From the NCBI GenBank assembly GCA_965226095.1, contig OZ245336.1:1240001-1304000 (forward strand): DNA of 64,000 nt. The letters are read 5' to 3'. The notes under the pieces are model-generated. The model saw only the letters and a program-made list of their open reading frames with translations, had not been told where the DNA came from and made no database searches. The DNA is from JANQSP01 sp965226095. Its GTDB lineage: Bacteria; Bdellovibrionota; Bdellovibrionia; Bdellovibrionales; UBA1609. This document shows positions 33,880 to 41,055 of the stretch, one piece after another (the stretch's first letter is position 1; each line of letters begins with the position of its first letter). A program made the translations under genes and the position numbers.

Positions 33880-33982
33880 ATTATTTCCTTTTTTGATATA
33901 TAGTTTTTTTAAACTTTAAATTCTTGTAAACCGATGATACAAATAATCGGAATGTTATTTATGAAACTTTATTAATTTAAAA

Positions 33983-34060
33983 AAATAGTCTCCCTTTAAG
34001 GATACATCCATATAATTAAAGGCTTGTCTTATAGAAAAAAATCCCTAAAATATAGGAAAA
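33983..34060. repeat. Leader module M2 upstream of the RhuM gene
   Basis: ATAGTCTCCCTTTA, ACATCCATATAATTAAAGGC and TTGTCTTATAGAAAAAAATC match 37676-37740 upstream of the decayed AlbA_2 gene. In that copy the first part forms a hairpin (GTCTCCC-TTTA-GGGAGAC). The repeat links two unrelated cargo genes to the same leader. Confidence 0.55.
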
Positions 34061-34069
34061 GGTTAAGGG

Positions 34070-34800
34070 ATGAGTAAACTTAAAAATAAAAAAATGAACT
34101 TATTATCTATCAATCTAAAACCGGAAAGATTGAGTTTCGTGGAGACTTTAGGAAAGATACGATATGGGGTACACAACAACAAATTGCTCAATTATTTGGC
34201 ACTCAAAGACCTGCTATAACAAAACATTTAAACAATATTTTTAAAACTGGAGAATTAAAGGAAAAGTCAACTATTCGAAAAATTCGAATAGTTCAACAAG
34301 AAGGAAAGAGAAAAATTTCAAGGGAAACAGATTTTTACAATCTGGACGTTATTCTATCTATTGATTATCGTGTAAATTCAAAGCAAGCCACTCAGTTTCG
34401 CATCTGGGCAACAAAAACTTTAAAGCAGCATTTACTTGAAGGCTACACTATAAATAAAAAACAACTTATTAAAAATTACCAGAAATTTCAAAAAACCCTA
34501 AAAGAAATACAAACTTTATTGCCAGAAAACAAGTCTGTTCCTGCTGAAGAGGCTTTAGAACTCATCAGTGTTTTTGCTAATACCTGGTTTTCTCTTGAAG
34601 CTTATGATAAGGACCAATTTCCTAAAAAAGGTTGGACAAAAAAACAAGTGTCCTTTACTGCTGTAGAGTTAAATAAGGGTTTAGGCAACTTAAAAAAAGA
34701 GCTTGTGGATAAAAAACAAGCGACTGACCTATTCGGACAAGAAAAATCAAAAGATGCTGTAGCTGGCATTATTGGTTTTCAGGGCCTTTCAGTTATATGA
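34070..34800 (+). pseudogene. RhuM family gene, frameshifted and 3'-truncated
   Basis: From the ATG at 34070 the protein would be MSKLKNKK and then NELIIYQSKTGKIEFRGD, but an A7 run (34088-34094) is one base short, so the start frame stops early. With one more A the frame is open to 34800: TQQQIAQLFGTQRPAITKHL (HTH-like), NLDVILSIDYRVNSKQATQF and RIWATKTLKQHLLEGYTI, the RhuM core. The C terminus ends in AGIIGFQGLSVI where relatives continue into a Fic-like part; the last 20 bases (AGGGCCTTTCAGTTATATGA) are repeated at 36602-36621. RhuM proteins are virulence or phage-related DNA-binding proteins. Slippage on the A run might give some product. Confidence 0.75.
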
Positions 34801-34826
34801 ATAAAAAACGACTTTTTTATTGAAAA

Positions 34827-35438
34827 ATGTCGGATTTCATTCATACTAAACATATGGATAAAATAATATATAAAAGACTTCAATCATTGGGTTTGTTTAA
34901 ACCCAATGAAGCTCTAAAGAAAATAGGTATTTCTCAGTCCACTCTTTCCCGTTGGGTCAATAAAGGATTTATCAAACATGTTAGTCGTGGTTTATATCTT
35001 CACCCTAACTCATCTATTTCACCAGAGCATCTGGATTTTGCTATAGCTTGTTCTCATTTTGGCCTTAAATCTGCTATTGGAGGTCTTTCTGCTCTCTTTT
35101 ACTATGGACTTATTGAACAAGCCCCGGAACAGATATGGTTAATTGTTCCTCCTTATCGAAAAGATGAAAGTTCTCAAAAGAAATATAAATGTTTAAGGAC
35201 TCATACTTCTTTAAGAATTGGTATTGATAAAAAAAAATATTTTAAAATCACAAATATAGAACGTACCTTATTGGAAACTATGAAATTTGCTACGAAGATT
35301 GGACAAAGAACAGCTATATCTTCTACTAGAAAAGCTCTCAAAGAAAAATTAACTACTGAAAAAAAAATTGTTCAAATGTCTTCCCGTCTTAAAATAAAAA
35401 ATGTATTGGAAAAATATTGGGAAGCTATTATTATATGA
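34827..35438 (+). CDS. AbiEi-type antitoxin
   Basis: 203 residues; an in-frame ATG at 34854 (MDKIIYKRLQS) is an equal candidate start. The winged helix (LKKIGISQSTLSRWVNKGFI; SRGLYLHP) and the core (FGLKSAIGGLSALFYYGLIE; PEQIWLIVPP) match AbiEi. Its stop overlaps the toxin start in an ATGA, so translation is coupled. No ribosome site is evident. It follows the truncated RhuM gene by 26 bases and may share its transcript. Confidence 0.85.
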   Translation: MSDFIHTKHMDKIIYKRLQSLGLFKPNEALKKIGISQSTLSRWVNKGFIKHVSRGLYLHPNSSISPEHLDFAIACSHFGLKSAIGGLSALFYYGLIEQAPEQIWLIVPPYRKDESSQKKYKCLRTHTSLRIGIDKKKYFKITNIERTLLETMKFATKIGQRTAISSTRKALKEKLTTEKKIVQMSSRLKIKNVLEKYWEAIII

Positions 35439-36268
35439 AACTAAAAGATCAAGCTAAATCCATAAGACAAAAACTTTCCAACCTGTCTCAAAAGCAAGGT
35501 GTGAGTTACCAATATATTGCTACTTCCTTTCTTCTTGAAAGATTGGTTGCACATATTGTATCTGATAACAAACTTTACAAATCTATTGTTTTTAAAGGGG
35601 GTTATGTCGCCCTTCGCATTTATAAATCTAACCGGTACACCATTGATCTGGATGCTCTCCTATTAAAGCATCACATTAGAGAAACTCTTGAGCAGGTTAG
35701 AAAAGCTGCTGAAAAAGACATTGGTGATGCTGTATGGTTCCGACTGGAAAAAGAAATTGATCTTAAAACTCAAGGAGAGTACGGAGGCATACGCCAAGTT
35801 TTCAGGGGAGGTATTGGTGAAATACCAAAAAATATTACACGTGCTCAGATAATTCACTTTGATCTTGGTACAGGTGACTCTATTATTCCTCAACCTGTAA
35901 AGGCCAATATGCCTGAACTTATAGGTGAACAGGAATTAAATTGGGTTGTTTATTCCATTGAAACTATGATTGCGGAAAAAATCCACGCGTTAGTGGATAG
36001 AGGAGAAGGCAGCTCTCGATCCAAAGATATTTTTGATTTGGTTCATTTTTTACCAAAAGCAAATAAACCTCTTCTAAAAAAAGCATTGAAAGCTTGTTTT
36101 AATTATCGGGATACAAAACTGCCAGAAAACTTGGCTAACTTTATCAGTCGTATAGATGTAACACTTTTAAAGAAAGGTTGGGCAAGTGCCGTTTCAGGAA
36201 TGAAACAAACTCCTGTATTTGAAGATAGTTTTAAAAATCTTATTAAGGAATTGAAAAAAATCTCCTAA
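35435..36268 (+). CDS. AbiEii-type nucleotidyltransferase toxin
   Basis: 277 residues from the ATG overlapping the antitoxin stop; a frame extends six codons further up but the overlap is the usual arrangement. The catalytic region reads IVFKGGYVALRIYKSNRYT followed by IDLDALL (about 56-82), with GG and DxD; later NWVVYSIETMIAEKIHALVD and RSKDIFDLVHFL match the family. It differs strongly from the toxin at 27771, so the two pairs are independent acquisitions, not a duplication. Confidence 0.85.
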   Translation: MKLKDQAKSIRQKLSNLSQKQGVSYQYIATSFLLERLVAHIVSDNKLYKSIVFKGGYVALRIYKSNRYTIDLDALLLKHHIRETLEQVRKAAEKDIGDAVWFRLEKEIDLKTQGEYGGIRQVFRGGIGEIPKNITRAQIIHFDLGTGDSIIPQPVKANMPELIGEQELNWVVYSIETMIAEKIHALVDRGEGSSRSKDIFDLVHFLPKANKPLLKKALKACFNYRDTKLPENLANFISRIDVTLLKKGWASAVSGMKQTPVFEDSFKNLIKELKKIS

Positions 36269-36375
36269 TCTTAGATGTTTAAAAAGTAATAATGGTCTTA
36301 AAATAAAAAGAAATTTTATAACAATAAAGAAGCTGCTCAAAAAAGCATCTTCAAAATGAAGACTCTGTTTTAAAA

Positions 36376-36511
36376 ATTTTAACGGGATACTCTGGTCATT
36401 AGAGGTTAGTGGCGGTTACTAACAGGAAAAACAGGAGTGGGTTTATTGGTTTATTAAGGTATTTTAGTGTTTTGAATACTTTATCTTTTATCCCAGTCGG
36501 GTCCGACCACT
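36376..36511. repeat. Right-end repeat C3 with imperfect tRNA-Pro att
   Basis: ATTTTAACGGGATACTCTGG, GGTTAGTGGCGGTTACTAAC, ATTTTAGTGTTTTGAATACT and then CCCAGTCGGGTCCGACCACT. It matches C4 (39450-39589) closely up to the att, which here has two single-base insertions relative to the tRNA. Confidence 0.8.
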
Positions 36512-36640
36512 GAAAGGCCCTCAGGTGGCCTTTCAGTTATAGACTCTTAGAGAGCTTTCAGTTTTAGGCCCATAAACTAAAAAGTCACCTGAGGACTTTT
36601 TAGGGCCTTTCAGTTATATGAACAAAAAGAGCTTTCAGTT
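36510..36640. repeat. Hairpin cluster after C3
   Basis: Two strong hairpins: CTGAAAGGCC-7-GGCCTTTCAG (36510-36536) and CTAAAAAGTC-7-GACTTTTTAG (36577-36603). They belong to the dispersed family seen near 1549, 1979 and 5545. The text AGGGCCTTTCAGTTATATGA (36602-36621) equals the 3' end of the truncated RhuM gene. No coding sequence lies between 36269 and 36670. Confidence 0.65.
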
Positions 36641-36670
36641 ATAAGTCCCGTACTTTTACCATTACCATTT

Positions 36671-37306
36671 CTAAAAAGACCATCTTAACCCTAAAGAAAC
36701 ATGATGAATTAAACTTCGTTTAAGTGAAATAGGGTAAATTTTTTTCTTGTTTTGAATTTTCTTTGATGAAGAAGAAGGAACGTTATCACCAGAAGACTCA
36801 CCTTTCCTAGGAGGATCTATAGTAGATGGAAAAGAAGGTCTAAAATTTAAACCTGAAGCAAGTACTCCTTCAAGTTGTTTATACAAATTGAACTTTAAAT
36901 ATACTTGACTCTTTAATCCCACTTTCAAAGTCTTCTCGTCATAGTCCCTGCTGCCTGTATTATCCAATCTGTGTGCATAATCAAAAAGTATGCCTAGACC
37001 TGCACCTATGGATATTCGATTTCTTTTGAACATATCGTATTCAAATCCTAATACACCCATATAGTCATAACTTTCATCCACAGCCAAATTCAAGACAACT
37101 GCAATATCAGGAAAAATTTCTCTTCCATAAGCAACTTCTAGTCGTATTCCTGTGTAATGTCCAAATGCAGTGGACCACTTGTAATTTAGTAAAGGTAAGA
37201 AATCATTCGTCACAGCAACAGATACAAAGTTTGGTTTATCTATTTTAGACTCAGCAAATGAATTGATACTTATACTAAATAAGATGACAAGTAAAAAATA
37301 TCTCAT
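36671..37306 (-). CDS. Probable outer-membrane beta-barrel protein
   Basis: 211 residues. A clear signal peptide (MRYFLLVILFSISINSFA) is followed by amphipathic strands (GHYTGIRLEVAYGREIF; YDYMGVLGFEYDMFKRNRIS; LKVGLKSQVYLKFNLYKQL) and a closing strand HHVSLGLRWSF with terminal Phe, the barrel insertion signal. A loop (PPRKGESSGDNVPSSSSKK) is low-complexity. It sits between the imperfect inner att and the second left-end repeat. No family is recognised. Confidence 0.65.
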   Translation of the reverse strand: MRYFLLVILFSISINSFAESKIDKPNFVSVAVTNDFLPLLNYKWSTAFGHYTGIRLEVAYGREIFPDIAVVLNLAVDESYDYMGVLGFEYDMFKRNRISIGAGLGILFDYAHRLDNTGSRDYDEKTLKVGLKSQVYLKFNLYKQLEGVLASGLNFRPSFPSTIDPPRKGESSGDNVPSSSSKKIQNKKKIYPISLKRSLIHHVSLGLRWSF

Positions 37307-37418
37307 AGCACAACCTCCATTTTCAGCATATTATTGTTTTATATTTCTTTAACATTTGTCAATATAATAAATCTTATGTAAAAATTTCATCTTTATATTA
37401 AAAAGACTACAAAATTTT

Positions 37419-37480
37419 AACGGGATTTTTCTCAAAAACTTTTGAGAAGGTCATTCGAAAACAACTAAAAATAAATTATG
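37419..37480. repeat. Left-end repeat L2 (integrase lost)
   Basis: TTAACGGGATTTTTCTCAAA to AACAACTAAAAATAAATTA, matching L1 at 20350-20405. In L1 the integrase stop follows within a few bases; here the text goes directly into purine-rich leader sequence, so a second element has lost its integrase gene. Confidence 0.65.
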
Positions 37481-37616
37481 TTGCTTACCCTCTTAAAAAA
37501 TAAAGAGAAACGACGGGAGCGCTTTGCAAGAAAATAAATTGGGAGAAACCAGAGCAAAGCGAATGGGGGAGACGATTTTTTTCTTGAGAACAATTCTAAT
37601 TGTTTCAAAGCAGAAC

Positions 37617-37740
37617 CAGAGTTTAAAAAAATAAAGAGAGGGAAAGCGAACGAATGAAAGCTCAGAAAATAAAAAATAGTCTCCCTTTAGGGAGACATCC
37701 ATATAATTAAAGGCTTGTCTTGTGGAAAAAAATCCTTAAA
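37617..37740. repeat. Leader module M3 upstream of the decayed AlbA_2 gene
   Basis: The first half (CAGAGTTTAAAAAAATAAAG, GAGAGGGAAAGCGAACG) matches M1 at 23660; the second half (GTCTCCCTTTAGGGAGAC hairpin, CATCCATATAATTAAAGGCT) matches M2 at 33983. This copy therefore links the other two. Confidence 0.6.
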
Positions 37741-39085
37741 ATGAAAAAGCCTACCTCTTTAAAAAACCTTAAAATCCTTAAAACAGGAGAAGATTATAAA
37801 ACCGAGTTTAAAGAAGAAGTATATAAAAAACTTGATAGAGAAATTGTTGCTTTTGCCAATGCTTCTGGTGGAAAAATTTATATTGGAATCACTGATGAAG
37901 GTAAAATAAAAGGTATTATCACAAATAAGTTAAAAGATCCCAAAAATTGTGACCCAAAAGTATTTAACAAGAGTTAAAAAAAGAAAAAGTTTTAATTGTA
38001 GAAGTGAAAGAAGGTAAAAAGACCTCATAGGTGCTCTTCCGGATTTTATATTAGATCAGACGCTACCTCTCAAAAATTGAATACAGAAGAAATAAGAGAT
38101 TTTATGGGAATTTGATTATAAAAAACATTTTGATAAAAAAAAGTTTTTTGCTTTTTTAGATAGAGCTAAAATAACTTATGAAAGAAAAAATGTAATATCT
38201 CTACTGGAAAATTTAAAAATCGCTAAAAGGCAGGGTTCAAAAGTTATCTTTAATAATGCGGGAGCTTTGTTTTTTTCTAAAAATTTAGAAGATATTTATT
38301 TTCACACTAAAATATCATGTGCTCGGTTAAAAGGAAGAGAAAAACGCCATGTGCTTGATAGAAAAATGTTTAATAAAGATATACTCAGTAACATTGATGA
38401 GGCTCTTTTGTTTTTACAAAACTATTTGAGATTAAAATATGATGTTGTTCCAGGTGAGATTCAAAGACGAGAAATTTTGGAAATTCCAGAGGACGCTTTA
38501 AGGGAAGCTTTGGTCAATGCTGTCACCCATAGAGATTATTTGAATCAAGGAATTTATGTAGATGTTGAGATTTATGATGATAGGGTAGAAATTTCTAATT
38601 TTGGAGGATTACCCAAAGGGTTAAAGAAAGCACAATTTGGGAAAAAGAGTGTTCCTCGCAATCATTTGATTGCTGAGTTAATGCTTAGAATGGGACATAT
38701 TGAGAAAATGGGTACAGGAATTAAAAAAATGAGAGATTTAATTAAAGAAGCCGATCTGAAACCTATTAAATTTGAATTTAGCAGTTTTACTACTGTGATA
38801 TTTTTCCGAAAACCATTATCTGCTGAAAGGTTTATTTCAGAGGATAGAAATTACGGTATAAATTTTGGAGTAAAAGGAAAAAAAAGGGATAAACTTTTAA
38901 AATTATTAACTGCAATAGATAGAGAGGATTTTTCGGTTGTTTCCTTTTCAAAAAGAGAAGGTATCGCATTAAGAACAATAGAAAATTATATAAAATTTTT
39001 AAAAGATAACAACCTCATCTACTTTGAAGGAGCTCGTAAAACAGGTAGATATAAGGTTACTGATAAATATAAAAAACTTATTTGA
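37741..39085 (+). pseudogene. AlbA_2/Schlafen-like ATPase, multiply frameshifted
   Basis: Same family as 23829-25238. The N terminus reads GEDYKTEFKEEVYKKLDREI and ANASGGKIYIGITDEGKIKG, then breaks. Pieces in other frames give VLIVEVKEGK, then RCSSGFYIRSDATSQKLNTE, then from about 38113 a continuous frame: HFDKKKFFAFLDRAKITYER, GREKRHVLDRKMF, the ATP-binding part (ALREALVNAVTHRDYLNQG; VEISNFGGLPKGL; KKSVPRNHLIAELM; GTGIKKMRDL) and the winged helix (FSKREGIALRTIENYIKFL). At least three frame changes occur between 37960 and 38120. Old enough to be inactive, young enough to be readable. Confidence 0.85.
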
Positions 39086-39372
39086 TATAAAATTGCGGTA
39101 TAAATTGCGGTATAAATTGCGGTATAAATGGCCCATTAAACAGTGAAAATGGCCTTATAAAAGACCCATTAAATCAGTAAAATGGCCTTAATAAAGTGGC
39201 CCATTAAACCAGTAAGTGGCCTTATAAAGTGGCCCATTAAATCAGTGAAAGTGGCCTTATAAAGTGGCCCATTAAAACCAGTAAGTGGCCTTATAAAGTG
39301 GCCCATTAAATCAGTGAAAGTGGCACAATAAATGGCAGTATAAATGGCGGAATAAATGGCAGTATAAAACAT
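39086..39372. repeat. Tandem repeat array after the decayed AlbA_2 gene
   Basis: Three 12-bp units (ATTGCGGTATAA) are followed by about five units of roughly 36 bp built from GTGGCCCATTAAATCAGTGA and GTGGCCTTATAA, then 12-bp units again (ATGGCAGTATAA). The first units read CGIN-CGIN-CGIN in frame, the same type of four-residue linker repeat as GLNV at 30737. The array also lets the minus strand stay open for 67 codons, which I regard as chance. Confidence 0.75.
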
Positions 39373-39449
39373 CTGAAGTTATGACATATTTTAGTGAAAT
39401 TTTACTATAAAAAAACATAGTGTCGAATCGAAAAAATCCGACCAATTTT

Positions 39450-39589
39450 AACGGGATTTTAACGGGATACTCTGGGTATTAGAGGTTAGTGGCGGTTACT
39501 AACAGGAAAAACAGAAGCAGTTCTGTTAGTTTATTAAGTTATTTTAGTGTTTTGAATACTTTATTTTTTATCCAGTCGGTCCGACCACT
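39450..39589. repeat. Outer right end C4 with attR
   Basis: TTTTAACGGGAT twice, then the C3-like text, ending in the exact 20-bp tRNA-Pro copy (39570-39589). A short TCCGACCA at about 39437 just before it may be a residue of another att. This is the right limit of the island. Confidence 0.85.
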
Positions 39590-39725
39590 CACTATGTAAT
39601 TATTTCACTATATATAAAACTTCTACACCTTATCATCACTTTATTAACTCATTCATTTACAATGATATATTTTAATATTAAAAATATATAAATATTATTA
39701 TCTACCCTTTTAAGGATTCGAAACT

Positions 39726-40946
39726 ATGTTAATAAATCAAAAGAAATACATCTCCTATTGTATCATTATTTATTTAGTTTTCTCTACTGTTATCTCTTAT
39801 AGTTGTGAAGAAGTGTTTAATAATAAAAGTTCAAAAGAAAAAGTACCAATAGAAACACTTAATCAAAGAATCTTTGACTACTTGGATTTTGATTTCATTA
39901 CTCTTAAAATAAAAAACCAGATGAGAAGTATATTCAGATTATCTAATATATTATACATTGGAGAATTAATTCAAAAAAGTGAACAAGATTTATTGCAAAT
40001 ACCTGGCTTTGGCCGAACCCAACTTAATGTAGCTAAAGAAGCACTGGAACCAAAAGGTCTGCACCTGAGTACACAACTAGAAGAACCCTGGACACGATCT
40101 CCACAAAAAGAACACATAGCAATAGATATACTCAATCAAAGAATCCTGGACTATCTGGATTTTAATTCTATTCCCTTTCCAATGAGATTTCGTATAAATA
40201 GAACTTTCGAAGCGAATAATATAATATATATTGGAGAACTGATCCAGAAAAACGAATACGAGTTATCTTATTTGCATTTAGAAACAATTACAAATACATT
40301 CAACCAAAAAATTATTGATATCCTAGTAGAAATATTAAAACAAAGAAACCTGCACCTGAACACTACACTAGCAAAATCCTGGACTCCACCTCCACAAAAA
40401 GAACACATAGCAATAGATATACTCAATCAAAGAATCTTTGATTACCTGGATTTTAGTTTCATTGACAGTAAGGTGAGCAATCGCCTTAAAAACAACCTGG
40501 CAACAAAAAATATTCATTATATTGGAGAATTGATTCAAAAAAGTGAACTGCAGTTATTACGGATATCAGGTATTGGTATAAAACAAATTTATTTATTTGA
40601 AAAAGCATTGAAACCAAAAGATCTGCATCTGAGTACACAACTAGAAGAACCCTGGACACGACCTCCACAAAAAAAATATATAGCAACAGATATACTTAAC
40701 CAAAGAATTTTTAATTATTTAAATATTAACTTTCTTCCGCCTCAAGTCAGAGCCCGCATTATTAGAACCTTTAAAGCAAATAATATATTATACATTGGAG
40801 AGTTGATCCAAAAAAGTGAACAGGATTTACTAAACTTGCGCTTGGGGATAATAGAACTCCCAATTAATAAAAAAAATATCCATGTAATCGTAGAAGCATT
40901 AAAACAAAGAGATTTGTATTTGAACACACGACTAGAAAAACCCTGA
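39726..40946 (+). CDS. Exported protein with four RNA polymerase alpha-CTD-like domains
   Basis: 406 residues. A signal peptide or lipoprotein signal (YCIIIYLVFSTVISYSC, about 11-27; the lipobox is weak) precedes four repeats of about 95 residues (42-122, 133-219, 230-310, 321-405). Each begins LNQRIFDYL, has NILYIGELIQKSEQDLL in the centre and ends ALEPKGLHLSTQLEEPW or similar. This is the pattern of the alpha-subunit C-terminal domain of RNA polymerase (HYIGDLVQRTEVELL, LASRGLSLGMRLENWPP in E. coli as I recall it). By eye the DNA-contacting Arg265 position is Arg in repeats 2-4, and the Asn268 position is Asn in repeat 3. A domain that binds DNA and activators in the cytoplasm is unexpected behind a signal peptide. 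It is the first gene outside the island, 137 bases from attR. Function unknown. Confidence 0.8.
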   Translation: MLINQKKYISYCIIIYLVFSTVISYSCEEVFNNKSSKEKVPIETLNQRIFDYLDFDFITLKIKNQMRSIFRLSNILYIGELIQKSEQDLLQIPGFGRTQLNVAKEALEPKGLHLSTQLEEPWTRSPQKEHIAIDILNQRILDYLDFNSIPFPMRFRINRTFEANNIIYIGELIQKNEYELSYLHLETITNTFNQKIIDILVEILKQRNLHLNTTLAKSWTPPPQKEHIAIDILNQRIFDYLDFSFIDSKVSNRLKNNLATKNIHYIGELIQKSELQLLRISGIGIKQIYLFEKALKPKDLHLSTQLEEPWTRPPQKKYIATDILNQRIFNYLNINFLPPQVRARIIRTFKANNILYIGELIQKSEQDLLNLRLGIIELPINKKNIHVIVEALKQRDLYLNTRLEKP

Positions 40947-41055
40947 ACACGACCTCAAACTTGAACAGTGTGAATTTTTTTCACACTTAAAATATAACCA
41001 TGTCTCAATTATGTTGACAGAAAATATTTTTTTATGCTTAACCAAGCATAACATT

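Larger units (their letters stand above)
20283..39589. mobile_element. Composite integrative island at tRNA-Pro (about 19.3 kb)
   Basis: Bounded by a 20-bp exact direct repeat made from the tRNA-Pro 3' end, with a tyrosine recombinase as the first gene inside the left end. Contents are accessory: pilin remnant, AlbA_2 ATPases, HEPN/TOPRIM, AbiE, ApeA-like HEPN, AAA/DUF3226, Mrr and RhuM remnants. Inside are a second left-end copy (37419-37480), four further right-end-like copies (23338, 26888, 30381, 36376) and an imperfect att at 36490-36511, so several related elements have accumulated side by side. No transfer or replication genes are seen, so it is a non-conjugative or mobilised island. 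The left and outermost right ends are firm; the internal history is inference. Confidence 0.85.

Noticed and set aside
39169..39372. Minus-strand open frame of 67 codons with repeated peptides
   Set aside because: It lies in the tandem repeat array; repetition alone keeps the frame open, and there is no start signal.
39086..39372. CRISPR array
   Set aside because: Units of 12 and about 36 bp are themselves repetitive with no unique spacers.
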